From positions 186,001 through 250,000 of the forward strand of contig NZ_JAIMCA010000005.1 of NCBI RefSeq assembly GCF_025499465.1: a stretch of 64,000 nt of DNA, read 5' to 3'. The position numbers were made by a program, and so were the translations under genes. This document shows positions 39,753 to 48,485 of the stretch, piece after piece (the stretch's first letter is position 1; every line of letters begins with the position of its first letter). Source of the DNA: Allobosea sp. BH3 (GTDB lineage: Bacteria; Pseudomonadota; Alphaproteobacteria; Rhizobiales; Beijerinckiaceae). The notes under the pieces were generated by a model. It saw nothing but the letters and a program-made list of their open reading frames with translations. It searched no databases and had not been told where the DNA came from.

Positions 39753-41282
39753 TTACTCCTGCAGCATGCGCTTCAGGAGATCGACCTCTTCATGCAGCGA
39801 GCGGTCCTCGCTGATCGCCTTCTCGATCTTGCGCACGGCATGCAGCACCGTGGTGTGATCGCGCCCGCCGAAGCGGCGGCCGATCTCGGGCAGCGAGCGC
39901 GGCGTCAGCGCCTTCGACAGATACATCGCGATCTGGCGCGGCTTCACGACCGCGGCCGTGCGGCGCTCCGACAGGATATCGGCGCGGCTGACATTGTAGC
40001 GGGTCGCGACCAGCTTCTGGATGTCCTCGATCTTGACGCGGCGCGGCTCGCGGGTCCGCACGAGGTCGCGGATCGCGGCCTCGGCCGTCTCCAGCGTCAC
40101 GAGCTGGCCCGACAGCGTCGCATGGGCGAGCAGTCGGTTGGCGGCGCCGTCGAGGTCGCGGCCATTGGTGGCGACCACGCGCGAGACATAGGCCACGACA
40201 TCGGGGCTGACCTGGAAGTTCGGATGGGCGTTCTGCAGCGTCGCCAGCCGGCTGGAAAGGATCGTGGCCCGCAGCGTCTCGTCGAGCTCGCCAACTTCGA
40301 CGACGAGGCCGCCGCCGAGCCGCGAGCGGATGCGCTCGTCCAGGGCCTCAAGTTCTCCGGCGAGGCGGTCGCCGGCGACGACGATCTGCTTGCCGGCGTC
40401 GAGCAGCGCGTTGATCGTGTGACCGAACTCCTGCTGGATCGACTTGCCCTGGATGAACTGCACGTCGTCGACGACCAGCAGGTCGATGCCGCGCAGCTTC
40501 TCCTTGAAGGCGAGCGCGGTCTGCGACTTCAGCGCCGCGACGAAGCCGTACATGAAGCGGTCGGCGGTGAAATAGGCGACGCGCTTGCCCTGGTTGCGCG
40601 CCTCCTGCGCGATGGCCTGCAGCAGATGCGTCTTGCCGAGGCCGACGCCCGCATGGAGGTAGAGCGGGTTATAGGGGCTCTGGCCCGCGGGCGCCGCGGC
40701 GATGCGCTCGGCCGCGGCAAAGGCGAGCTGGTTCGATTTGCCGACGACGAAGCTCTGGAAGCTCATGCGGCGGTCGAGCGTGGCTCCGCAGGCATCGACC
40801 ATCTCGGCCTCGCCCGCTTGCGGAGCAGCGCCGCTGCCGGCCGGCTTGCCGGGCTCGGCCGGAGCAGGGGCGGCAGCCATGGCGGGGCGGCCGCGCAGCA
40901 CGGCCTCAGCGCGGGGCGCGACGGAGGCATCGCGCGCCACCTGGCGCACCGAGAGCATCACGCCGTTGCAGCCGGGGAGCTCGGCCATGCAGTTGACCCG
41001 AAGGCGCTCGGCATAATGCGCCTCGAGCCAGCTTTTCAGAAAGCGCGTGGGGACGGTCAGATAGGCGACCCCATCGACGTAGCTGGCGATTTCGAGCCGA
41101 CCGAACCAGCTCGAGAACACATCCTCGCCGAGCTCGGCCCGCAGGCGCCGGCGGACGCGTTCCCAGGTTTCGGTGAGCGAGTCTACGTCGGTCACGGTGA
41201 CCGTCTCCGTCGCGGCGTCGACCATGGGGAGCGCCAATGCCACCGCCTCGATCGTATCCACCGCTTCTTGTCGCTCGAACAT
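39753..41282 (-). CDS. dnaA: Chromosomal replication initiator protein DnaA
   Basis: AAA+ initiator of 509 residues. Domain I is TWERVRRRLRAELGEDVFSS, and a Pro/Ala-rich linker follows. Domain III has SFVVGKSNQLAFAAAERIA, Walker A LHAGVGLGKTHLLQAIA, Walker B IDLLVVDDVQFIQGK and the sensor/arginine region RLGGGLVVEV. Domain IV has the DnaA-box-binding signature GRRFGGRDHTTVLHAVRKIE. The alphaproteobacterial insert in the linker is normal. The ATG is at 41282. Upstream is an 850-base gap and then rpsT. Confidence 0.98.
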   Translation of the reverse strand: MFERQEAVDTIEAVALALPMVDAATETVTVTDVDSLTETWERVRRRLRAELGEDVFSSWFGRLEIASYVDGVAYLTVPTRFLKSWLEAHYAERLRVNCMAELPGCNGVMLSVRQVARDASVAPRAEAVLRGRPAMAAAPAPAEPGKPAGSGAAPQAGEAEMVDACGATLDRRMSFQSFVVGKSNQLAFAAAERIAAAPAGQSPYNPLYLHAGVGLGKTHLLQAIAQEARNQGKRVAYFTADRFMYGFVAALKSQTALAFKEKLRGIDLLVVDDVQFIQGKSIQQEFGHTINALLDAGKQIVVAGDRLAGELEALDERIRSRLGGGLVVEVGELDETLRATILSSRLATLQNAHPNFQVSPDVVAYVSRVVATNGRDLDGAANRLLAHATLSGQLVTLETAEAAIRDLVRTREPRRVKIEDIQKLVATRYNVSRADILSERRTAAVVKPRQIAMYLSKALTPRSLPEIGRRFGGRDHTTVLHAVRKIEKAISEDRSLHEEVDLLKRMLQE

Positions 41283-42075
41283 TCTCTGGCCCCATTCTGA
41301 AATATTAAAATTGACGCGGTTCCGCGATGGCCGCCGAGCTGATCGGCAGCTTTCGCCAGCACTGATTGCCAGGCCGACCCATCACCCTCCCGTCCCGCGC
41401 AGAGCGCCGGTCGGGCTGAATGACCGCTACGATTTCGATTACGCTTGAGTGGCTCGTCGAGGGATGGAGCCGCACTTCATCTCAACACAACAAGATAAAG
41501 AGCCGCATCCTCCAACCCCCCAAGGTCGTGAGCCAAAACGCTATCAATCTCTGGAAACCGCCGGGGGGACATCGCTGCCCCCCAGGCGATGGATGGACCT
41601 TATAGGGCGCTCTCGAAGCGGGGCAATATCCCTCTCAGCCGGCTTCATGGATCAGGCCCTTCGCGCCCGCATGATCTCATCGTCGTGAGGTGGCCAATCG
41701 TTTGTGGAACTTAAGATTTTCTTCAGGATTGGGGAGCCGGCAGACTCCGAATCTTTTTTTTTCGGGGCCGCCATCGCCTCTCGGGCGAGGGCTCACGATT
41801 CCGAGCCCTGAGAAGCTTTGCCCGCTAAACGCATGAGAAATAAGCGCTTTTGCTGCGCGGCCTGAACCCCTCCTGAGGGTCGATTCCGAGCTCAAAATTC
41901 ACCCGAAGAGTCAACCCCGGAAGGCCTTGGAAAGCGACGTGAAATGCGCGGTCTTTGGCCAGTGTGGCTTGCGTGCGGCGGGTCGAAACGGCGGCTGGAT
42001 CGCCGGTGCGGCGGATGAAAGCCGCCGCTCTCGCTCATTGGTGCGGCAGAGCCGTCGCGCGGCGGTGCCGGAACG
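41283..42075. other. Non-coding region upstream of dnaA
   Basis: About 800 bases without a convincing gene, less GC-rich than the surroundings. It contains a GGGGGG/CCCCCC hairpin (41563-41583), a plus-strand terminator with nine T residues (41727-41762), and one weak DnaA-box-like sequence (TGTGGAACT near 41703). I see no cluster of TTATCCACA-type boxes, so calling this the origin is not justified; in many alphaproteobacteria oriC is elsewhere. It must include the dnaA promoter. Short open frames here look random in codon use. Confidence 0.6.
41727..41762 (+). terminator. Plus-strand intrinsic terminator with no assigned gene
   Basis: GATT..GGAG and CTCC.AATC pair around an eight-base loop (41727-41753) and are followed by nine consecutive T residues (41754-41762). 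The nearest plus-strand gene upstream is more than 10 kb away, so it implies a plus-strand transcript starting within the dnaA-rpsT gap. Confidence 0.7.
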
Positions 42076-42104
42076 AAAAAACCCGGCCGCGAGGGCCGGG
42101 TTTT
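42076..42104 (-). terminator. Intrinsic terminator of rpsT
   Basis: Perfect 11-base-pair stem AAAACCCGGCC / GGCCGGGTTTT (42078-42104) with a five-base loop. On the minus strand it ends in a T-rich run (complement of 42076-42081). Located ~30 bases after the rpsT stop. The plus strand also ends in TTTT, so it may act in both directions. Confidence 0.88.
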
Positions 42105-42134
42105 GAAGACTGTCCGCACTGGCGGAAAGGGCGA

Positions 42135-42401
42135 TCAGGACGCCAGGGCGCCGATCCGATGCGCGAGGCGCGAAACCTTGCGGGAGGCGGTGTTCTTGTG
42201 AACCACGCCCTTCTGCGCGGCGCGCATGATCTCGGGCTCTGCGGCCTTCAGGGCCTGGGAGGCGGCGCCCTTGTCGCCGGAGGCGATCGCCTCCTCGACC
42301 TTGCGCAGGAAGGTGCGCATCCGCGAGCGGCGCGCCTTGTTGACCTCGGTGCGCCGCACGATCTTGCGCGTAGCCTTTTTGGCCGACGTCGTATTGGCCA
42401 T
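42135..42401 (-). CDS. rpsT: 30S ribosomal protein S20
   Basis: Small basic ribosomal protein of 88 residues that binds 16S rRNA in the 30S body. Sequence opens [20 protein letters not shown], followed by [15 protein letters not shown] and ends [17 protein letters not shown], as in other S20 proteins. I use ATG 42401 with GAGGAC upstream rather than the longer in-frame start. rpsT next to dnaA is a conserved alphaproteobacterial arrangement. Confidence 0.97.
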   Translation of the reverse strand: MANTTSAKKATRKIVRRTEVNKARRSRMRTFLRKVEEAIASGDKGAASQALKAAEPEIMRAAQKGVVHKNTASRKVSRLAHRIGALAS

Positions 42402-42596
42402 AGAAACGTCCTCGTCTTCATCACGGCCGGCGCCTGGCATTATTGCCGGCGGGTCGGTCCGCTACCTTGATGGAAAAGCGTGAGCGGCGGCCGAGCTTGC
42501 GCGGGCCGCCGCGAGTGGAGGGGCTATAGTCGCTCGCGCGCGCCCCGTCAACGCCGGAATCGAAGCCGGCTGGGTTCTTTCGCTCTCAAGGCGCCA

Positions 42597-43580
42597 TCAC
42601 GCCACGGGCGCAATGAACCGGGCGAAGCTCGCCAGATCGACATTGCCGCCGGACAGGATGACGCCGACGCGCTTGCCAGCGACCGGCACGGCGCCGGAGA
42701 AGGCCGCCGCGGCCGCGAGGCACCCAGTCGGCTCGACCACGAGCTTCATACGCTCCGCGAAGAAGCGCATCGCCGCGACCAGCGCCTCGTCGCTGACGGT
42801 GACGATGTCCTCGACGTCGCGCTGGATGATCGGGAAGGTGAGGTCCCCGAGGAAGGCGGTCTGCGCGCCGTCGGCGATGGTCTTGGGCACGCCGATCTTC
42901 ACGATCTCGCCCTTGCGCAGCGATTGCTGCCCGTCATTGCCGGCCTCGGGTTCGACGCCGAAGATGCGGCAGGCGGGGTTGAGCGCCTTGGCCGCGAGCG
43001 CTGCGCCCGCCAGAAGTCCGCCGCCGCCGAGCGGCACGATCAGGATGTCGAGCGGGCCGGCATCCTCGATCAGCTCCTTGGTCGCCGTGCCCTGGCCGGC
43101 GATGACTTCGGCGTGGTCATAGGGCGGGATGAGGCTCAGCCCCTTTTCGGACGCGAGCCTGTCGCCGATCTCGAGCCGGTTCTCGGTATAGCGGTCATAG
43201 CGGACGACGGTGCCGCCATAGCCTTCCGTCGCCGCGACCTTCGCCGCAGGAGCGTCGTTCGGCATGATGATGGTGGTCGGCACGCCGAGAAGCTGCCCGG
43301 CATAGGCGATGGCCTGGGCATGGTTGCCCGAGGAGAAGGTGACGACGCCGGCCTTCTTCTGTTCGGGCGAGAGGCAGGAGATCGCGTTGTAGCCGCCTCG
43401 GAACTTGAAGGCGCCCATGCGCTGCAGGTTCTCGGGCTTGAAGACGAGGCTGGCTTCCGTGCGGCGGTTAGCCGTCGCCGAGCTCATCGCCGGGGTATGA
43501 TGGGCGATGCCCTTCAGGCGGCCGGCCGCCGCCTCGACATCGGCATAGATCGGGAGTTGCGGACCGGTCTTGGCATTCAT
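42597..43580 (-). CDS. PLP-dependent serine/threonine dehydratase-like enzyme
   Basis: Fold-type II PLP enzyme of 327 residues, the short form without an ACT domain. The Schiff-base Lys is in LQRMGAFKFRGGYNAI, the Asn/His substrate loop is FSSGNHAQAIAYAGQ, and the phosphate loop is VPLGGGGLLAG. The size and motifs fit threonine/serine dehydratase, serine racemase or threo-3-hydroxyaspartate ammonia-lyase; the sequence alone does not separate them. It lies downstream of enoyl-CoA hydratase on the same strand but a palindromic repeat separates the two. Confidence 0.92.
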   Translation of the reverse strand: MNAKTGPQLPIYADVEAAAGRLKGIAHHTPAMSSATANRRTEASLVFKPENLQRMGAFKFRGGYNAISCLSPEQKKAGVVTFSSGNHAQAIAYAGQLLGVPTTIIMPNDAPAAKVAATEGYGGTVVRYDRYTENRLEIGDRLASEKGLSLIPPYDHAEVIAGQGTATKELIEDAGPLDILIVPLGGGGLLAGAALAAKALNPACRIFGVEPEAGNDGQQSLRKGEIVKIGVPKTIADGAQTAFLGDLTFPIIQRDVEDIVTVSDEALVAAMRFFAERMKLVVEPTGCLAAAAAFSGAVPVAGKRVGVILSGGNVDLASFARFIAPVA

Positions 43581-43619
43581 GGGGGCTTGTCCTGCTCAGG
43601 GCGCCATGGCCAGGCTAGA

Positions 43620-43684
43620 CCCGACCATCTCGGAAAACAGTGCCTTCTTGTCGCGAGATCCTCGGGGCAAGCCCGAGGATGACG
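43620..43684. repeat. Dispersed palindromic intergenic repeat, short variant (copy 4)
   Basis: A diverged copy: starts CCCGACCATCTCGG and ends with GATCCTCGGGGCAAGCCCGAGGAT then GACG. Only the second hairpin is strong. It lies in the 126-base gap between the PLP enzyme start and the enoyl-CoA hydratase stop. Confidence 0.65.
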
Positions 43685-43706
43685 CAGAATCCTATCGCGA
43701 CAAGGC

Positions 43707-44480
43707 TCAGAGGTTCTTGAAATCGGGCTTCCGCTTCTCGGCGAAGGCCGACATGCCTTCCTTCTGGTCGGCGGTGGCGAAGAGCGAGGAGAAGACGCGG
43801 CGCTCGAAGCGCAGCCCCTCGGCCAGCGTCACCTCGAAGGCGCGGTTGACCGATTCCTTGGCCATCAGCACGGAAGGCAGCGATTTGGCGGCGATGGCGT
43901 CGGCGGCCTTCAGCGTCTCGGCCATGAGATCGGCGAGGGGCACGATGCGGGCGACGACACCGGCGCGCTCGGCCTCCTGCGCATCCATCATCCGGCCGGT
44001 GAGGATGAGGTCCATGGCCTTCGCCTTGCCGACGGCCTTGGTCAGGCGCTGCGTGCCGCCGGCGCCGGGGATGACGCCGAGATTGATCTCGGGCTGGCCG
44101 AACTTGGCGTTGTCCGCGGCGATGATGAAGTCGCACATCATGGCGAGCTCGCAGCCGCCGCCGAGCGCGAAGCCCGCGACCGCCGCGACGATGGGCTTGT
44201 TGCGCTGGCCGATCCGGTCCCAATCCGCGAACTTGTCGTCGAGATAGGTGCCCGGGAAGGTGCGGCTCTGCATCTCCTTGATATCGGCGCCGGCGGCGAA
44301 GGCCTTCTCCGAGCCGGTGATGACGATGCAGCCGATACCGGCATCCTTCTCGAAGCCGTCGAGCGCCGCGTTGATCTCGCCGATGAGCTGGCCGTTCAGC
44401 GCGTTCAGCGCCTGCGGGCGGTTGAGCGTGATCAGCCCGACCTTGCCCTTCGTCTCGACGAGAATGGTCTCATAAGCCAT
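43707..44480 (-). CDS. Enoyl-CoA hydratase (crotonase family)
   Basis: Hydrates trans-2-enoyl-CoA in fatty acid or related acyl-CoA breakdown. 257 residues, the classical short crotonase. The oxyanion hole is [12 protein letters not shown] and [11 protein letters not shown]; the two catalytic glutamates lie in [11 protein letters not shown] and [19 protein letters not shown]. The C terminus is the usual crotonase tail ([12 protein letters not shown]). No other beta-oxidation genes are adjacent. It follows a minus-strand membrane protein gene by ~33 bases. Confidence 0.96.
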   Translation of the reverse strand: MAYETILVETKGKVGLITLNRPQALNALNGQLIGEINAALDGFEKDAGIGCIVITGSEKAFAAGADIKEMQSRTFPGTYLDDKFADWDRIGQRNKPIVAAVAGFALGGGCELAMMCDFIIAADNAKFGQPEINLGVIPGAGGTQRLTKAVGKAKAMDLILTGRMMDAQEAERAGVVARIVPLADLMAETLKAADAIAAKSLPSVLMAKESVNRAFEVTLAEGLRFERRVFSSLFATADQKEGMSAFAEKRKPDFKNL

Positions 44481-44513
44481 GGCGGCCTCCCGATGATGCT
44501 GTTGCCGCCAGCT

Positions 44514-45107
44514 TTAGCGGGCGGGGCGGCGGAAAGTCCATGCCAGCCTGCGCAGGATGGATGGGCGCGGTTCGCCCTGATCTTCCCCGGCGTGGGGCCG
44601 CCCCGACGCTATCGCATGGTAGTGCCGGGCGGCTTTCAGGAACGCCCGGCCCGATGGGAGGATGCGGTCGCCTCGAAGCAACAGGCGATCCAGCTCCTTC
44701 TCCAGCCCCGCTGGGCCGAGCGGCTGCTTTCGCTTGAACTCGACGGCGACGTACCAAAAACGCCCGGGGCAATAATCGACGCTGGCGACATCGCGCCAGT
44801 CTACGGAGCCGCTGATCCCGAGCGGGAGGTCGAACGCGATCCCGCGTTGATTCATCGCGATGCGATGCGCGGGATAGAGCCAGTGGATTCGCTCATGGAC
44901 ACGGAGGGCGAGCGTCGCGATGGGATAGGCGGCAGCGAGGGTCAGGGCGATGACGGCTGCGACAAACAGCGGCTGCATCTCCAGCAGGGACGGTACCGCC
45001 ATCTTGAGCCCCGCGCTGACCGCAGTGCTTAGCATGATAAAGGCGAATAGGCCGGCGCTCGCGAGAGACCAGTAGAACCAGAACGCGACGTATCGGAATT
45101 TCATCAT
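44514..45107 (-). CDS. Two-span membrane protein with a PH-like cytoplasmic region, unknown function
   Basis: A 197-residue protein from ATG 45107. Two hydrophobic hairpin segments (FWFYWSLASAGLFAFIMLST and PLFVAAVIALTLAAAYPIAT) are followed by a beta-rich region (MNQRGIAFDLPLGISGSVDW, RDVASVDYCPGRFWYVAVEF) resembling bacterial PH-like domains in DUF304-like membrane proteins. The last 40 residues are basic. No family can be named securely. Starts at 45104 or 45131 are also open. It is upstream of the enoyl-CoA hydratase, possibly co-transcribed. Confidence 0.6.
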   Translation of the reverse strand: MMKFRYVAFWFYWSLASAGLFAFIMLSTAVSAGLKMAVPSLLEMQPLFVAAVIALTLAAAYPIATLALRVHERIHWLYPAHRIAMNQRGIAFDLPLGISGSVDWRDVASVDYCPGRFWYVAVEFKRKQPLGPAGLEKELDRLLLRGDRILPSGRAFLKAARHYHAIASGRPHAGEDQGEPRPSILRRLAWTFRRPAR

Positions 45108-45208
45108 GCCCGGCTCGATCGAAACGCCCATACGGCCTGATAGCTGATCGAGCTTTCGGTCCGGTGAATTCGTCAGCCGGCAGCTCTCGCCCCCAAAACT
45201 GACATGCT

Positions 45209-45300
45209 GTCATGGTCGGGCTTGTCCCGACCATCCACGTCCTCCGCCGTCGCCGGCAGTGCTGAAGACGCGGATGCTCGCCACGAGGGCGAGCATGACG
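45209..45300. repeat. Dispersed palindromic intergenic repeat (copy 5)
   Basis: First hairpin ATGGTCGGGCTTGTCCCGACCAT is nearly perfect; the second is ATGCTCGCCACGAGGGCGAGCAT, and the element ends in ATGACG. The loop sequences differ from the other copies while stems are kept, suggesting selection for structure or compensating change. Confidence 0.82.
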
Positions 45301-46014
45301 GTCAGGTTACGATGCACGCGCTTTCACCCGCCCGCGTCGCCGCGTTCGGTGGAAATGAGGGGCAGCGGAGCGCCGCGAGGCGCAGGTTTGGTAGTCAGCC
45401 GCTTCCATTGAGCCAGGAAACGGCGCGGATGGATTGAGCCACCATCCGCACGCCCCGTGGCGCTCCGCTTATCGGCGATTTCGGACCTCGGGCCGCGCTT
45501 ATGCGGCTGGGCGGTTCAGGAGCTGCGGGTCAGGACGCCAGTTCGGCTCATCGCCTTGTCGCGTCCTCGCTTACGCAATCCGTCACCGGCCGAGCCTTCC
45601 AGCGAGCTCCTCGCACAGGGATCGTAATGTCCCCAGGGCGGTGCCCCGAAGCCTCCCGGGAGTGGGTCGTAACTCCACCCGCAGGCGCCGCCCCCACCCC
45701 GGCCAACGGCATACCTCCGGACGGCTGCCCCTCTGGGATAAGGTGATGGCGAGGATAAGGGTACGAGGACAGGCGGGGATTAGTTTTGGCAGATTCTGCT
45801 CCCGACCCAAGGTCTTTCGCGGCCTCGATCAGCGTGTCCGCCCAGGCGGGCGGATATCGATTATTCCGCCCGCGCGCTCCATGGGAGAGGATATCCTCTG
45901 TCTGTAACCCGCTTGAGAGAATGGGTTTTTTATTTCCTTGCCCGGCTTCTGGCGCGCGCGGCCATGCCTATGATGCGCTGAAAATCAGGTCAGCGAGACA
46001 GTGGCAGGTTGCAG
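45301..46014. other. Unassigned 714-base region with several hairpins
   Basis: I see no convincing gene. The open frames have poor third-position GC. Structural features: inverted repeat GCGGGCGGA / TCCGCCCGC (45846-45873), the 14-base palindrome AGAGGATATCCTCT (45886-45899) and AACCC / GGGTT followed by six T residues (45906-45931), a possible plus-strand terminator. A minus-strand frame around 45560-45770 is open but unlike known proteins. A structured RNA or a gene remnant are both possible. Confidence 0.5.
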
Positions 46015-46995
46015 ATGAGCGGGCTTCACGACGTGACAGATACGGCGCAGGTCTATGTCGTTCATGAGAACGACGCCTGGGTGGTGCCACTGCGGCAGGA
46101 GTTCGCGGCGCGGCATGTCCCTTATGCGGAATGGTTCATCGATGAAGGCGTGCTCGATCTCTCTGCCGCGCCGCCGGAAGGCGTCTTCTACAATCGCATG
46201 AGCGCCTCTTCGCACACCCGAGGCCACCGCTATTCACCGGAGCGTACCGCGGGCGTGCTGGCTTGGCTCGAACGGCACGGCCGCGTCGTCGTCAATGGCG
46301 GCCGCGCGCTGCAGCTCGAGGTTTCCAAGGTCGCGCAATACGAGGCTCTCGCCCCGTTCGGCATCGCCACGCCGCGCACGATCGCGGTGGTCGGGCGCAG
46401 TCATCTGCTGAACGCCGCCGAACAGCTCGGCTTCCCCGTGATCCTGAAGCACAATCGCGCCGGCAAGGGGCTTGGCGTCAAGCTGCTCTACTCGCGCGAG
46501 GCGCTCGCCCAGCACATCGAGAGCGCCGAATTCGAAGAGTCGGTCGACGGCATCACTCTCGTGCAGCAATACATCGCGGCTCCCGCCCCCTTCATCACGC
46601 GTATGGAGTTCGTCGGCGGGCGCTTTCTCTATGCGGTCAGGGTCGATACGTCCGAGGGCTTCGAGCTTTGCCCCGCGGATGTCTGCCAGGTCGATTCGAC
46701 CTGCGCGACCGTTGCGCCGGGCGACAAGTTCCAGATCCAGCGCGCCTTCGAGCATCCTCTGGTGTCGGCCTGCGAGGCCTTCCTCGACGCCAACGGCATC
46801 GGCATTGCGGGGATCGAATTCATCGCGGATGCCGATGGCCGCGCTTACGTCTACGATGTGAACACCAACACCAATTACAACCCCGATGCCGAGGCGAAGG
46901 ACGGCCGACGCGGCATGGGCGCGATCGCGTCTTATCTGGGCGGCCTGCTCGACCGGCATTACGGCGATCCGTCGCGCCTTTCCTCGGCTGCGTGA
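46015..46995 (+). CDS. ATP-grasp ligase, RimK/LysX-like
   Basis: A 326-residue ATP-grasp enzyme that probably joins an amino acid or amine to a carboxylate. The N-terminal domain ends NRMSASSHTRGHRYSPERTA. The ATP-grasp core follows: KVAQYEALAPFGIATPRTI, the Lys in FPVILKHNRAGKGLGVKLL, EESVDGITLVQQYI, and the metal site GIAGIEFIADADGRAYVYDVNTN split over its last lines (Glu then NxN). This resembles RimK, which ligates glutamate. ATG 46015 is preferred over TTG 46009. Neighbours give no pathway clue. Confidence 0.85.
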   Translation: MSGLHDVTDTAQVYVVHENDAWVVPLRQEFAARHVPYAEWFIDEGVLDLSAAPPEGVFYNRMSASSHTRGHRYSPERTAGVLAWLERHGRVVVNGGRALQLEVSKVAQYEALAPFGIATPRTIAVVGRSHLLNAAEQLGFPVILKHNRAGKGLGVKLLYSREALAQHIESAEFEESVDGITLVQQYIAAPAPFITRMEFVGGRFLYAVRVDTSEGFELCPADVCQVDSTCATVAPGDKFQIQRAFEHPLVSACEAFLDANGIGIAGIEFIADADGRAYVYDVNTNTNYNPDAEAKDGRRGMGAIASYLGGLLDRHYGDPSRLSSAA

Positions 46996-47012
46996 AACGG
47001 ATCGCGGCGCGT

Positions 47013-47378
47013 CTACTGAATCACGCCACGCTTGACGAGGCCATCGACATCGCAGCGGCACGGGGTGCCGATCGGCTGCGGAGCCGTTCGGCACGGACCG
47101 CGTCCTGTCGAGCAGTAATCGCTGAAGCGCCCGCCCCGGCCATGGCGCCGGCCGTCGTCATATCGATAGCCCCGGCGGTCGTAGTCTTGGCGGTCGTAGT
47201 CCCGGCGCTCGTAGTCCCGGTCATAGCGCCGTTCGTCCCGGTAGACGGGCGGTGCTCCGCGGGGGCCATAGCCGTCACGCAGCCCTCCGAAAGGGTCTCC
47301 GTAGAGCTGCGCCATTGCTGACGGCGCTGACGCGAGCAGCGCTCCCAACACGGCGAGACATGCCAATTTCGGCCGCAT
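47013..47378 (-). CDS. Exported protein with Arg-Asp-Tyr repeats and Cys-rich C terminus
   Basis: A 121-residue protein with a clean signal peptide (MRPKLACLAVLGALLASAPS, then AMAQ). After a Gly/Pro segment comes a run of short repeats built from R, D and Y (YDRDYERRDYDRQDYDRR), encoded by a tandem DNA repeat of 9-15 bases. The end has five Cys within ~25 residues (DYCSTGRGPCRTAPQPIGTP, CRCDVDGLVKRG). The start is ATG 47378 with a strong GGAGG. Similar exported R/Y/D-rich proteins occur in Hyphomicrobiales; function unknown. Confidence 0.75.
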   Translation of the reverse strand: MRPKLACLAVLGALLASAPSAMAQLYGDPFGGLRDGYGPRGAPPVYRDERRYDRDYERRDYDRQDYDRRGYRYDDGRRHGRGGRFSDYCSTGRGPCRTAPQPIGTPCRCDVDGLVKRGVIQ

Positions 47379-47475
47379 GGTCAGGTCCTCCCTTGTGGCA
47401 TCCCATGACCAATGGCCGAGCCGGGCGTTGGGTTCCACTGCCGCCCGCGCCCCATCGTCGTGTTACCCCAAGGCT

Positions 47476-48372
47476 TTACCGCAGCCGCCGCGGCTGGCAG
47501 CTCTCGCAGTAGAAGGTCGATCGCCCCGATTGCACCAGCCGCTGCACCACCCCGCCGCAGCCCGGCGTCACGCATGGATCGCCCTCGCGGTCATAGACCC
47601 GGAAGCGATGCTGGAAATAGCCGAGCGAGCCGTCGGCATGGGCGAAGTCGCGCAGCGTCGAGCCGCCGGCCGCGACGGCCTCCTCCAGCACCTCGCGGAT
47701 GATGCGCGCCAGCTCATGCGCCTTGTCGCGTGGCCTGCCGGTCGGCGTGGCGATCGTTCCCGCTTCCGCCTCGGGATGGAGGCCTGCGCGGAACAGCGCC
47801 TCGCAGACATAGATGTTGCCCAGGCCCGCCACGAGCCGCTGGTCCAGCAAAGCGGCCTTGAGCGGTGCGATTTTGCCGGCAAAGAGCCTTGCCAGCATCT
47901 CGCCCGAGAGTTCGTTGCCGAGCGGCTCGATGCCCATGCCCGCGAAGTGCTTCGATGAGGCGAGATCGGCGCGCGGTAGAATGTCCATGAAGCCGAAGCG
48001 GCGGACATCGTTATAGGTCACGCGCGCGCCGGTCCCCATCTCGAACAGGACATGGTCGTGGATGAGGTGCCGGCCGATCTCGTTGTAATAGGCGCCGGGC
48101 TCGACCGGCGGCGTGCCGGGCGCCTCGACGATGAAGCGCCCGCTCATGCCTAGGTGCATGATGAGCGCGTTGCCGTCGTCGAGATCGGCGATCAGATATT
48201 TCGCCCGCCGCGACAGCGCCTCGACCCGTCTTCCGGTCAGTCGCTCGGCGAAATGCTCGGGCAGGGGAAAGCGCAGATCGGGCCGCCGCTGCTCGACACG
48301 GGCGAAGCGCTCGCCCGTCATGGCGGGTTCCAGCCCGCGCCGGACGGTTTCGACCTCGGGTAGCTCGGGCAT
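47476..48372 (-). CDS. mutM: Formamidopyrimidine-DNA glycosylase
   Basis: Base-excision enzyme for 8-oxoguanine. 298 residues. The N-terminal Pro nucleophile and Glu are in [15 protein letters not shown], Lys57-type residue in [13 protein letters not shown], the helix-two-turn-helix in [20 protein letters not shown], and a zinc finger of CxxxxC and CxxC ([14 protein letters not shown]). All catalytic residues are present. It is divergent from ubiE; the mutM-ubiE-ubiB neighbourhood is conserved in alphaproteobacteria. Confidence 0.98.
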   Translation of the reverse strand: MPELPEVETVRRGLEPAMTGERFARVEQRRPDLRFPLPEHFAERLTGRRVEALSRRAKYLIADLDDGNALIMHLGMSGRFIVEAPGTPPVEPGAYYNEIGRHLIHDHVLFEMGTGARVTYNDVRRFGFMDILPRADLASSKHFAGMGIEPLGNELSGEMLARLFAGKIAPLKAALLDQRLVAGLGNIYVCEALFRAGLHPEAEAGTIATPTGRPRDKAHELARIIREVLEEAVAAGGSTLRDFAHADGSLGYFQHRFRVYDREGDPCVTPGCGGVVQRLVQSGRSTFYCESCQPRRLR

Positions 48373-48485
48373 CCTGCGTTCTCTCGTAAAGCCTGCGTCG
48401 AGACGGGCCGCGACAAGCCCGCCGCCTTTGGCTATTCATCGCGTCTAGCGAAAACAAGATAGATTTGCACAAGGCCGGCCCGACC

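Noticed and set aside
41449..41688. 79-codon frame in the dnaA upstream gap
   Set aside because: Poor codon bias and it crosses a G6/C6 hairpin. It may instead be part of a non-coding transcript.
41283..42134. Chromosome origin next to dnaA
   Set aside because: I found no cluster of TTATCCACA-type boxes. One weak match is not enough, and alphaproteobacterial origins are often elsewhere.
45434..45907. Possible gene of ~157 residues
   Set aside because: Arg/Ser/Pro-rich translation with weak codon bias, crossing several inverted repeats. No ribosome site of note.
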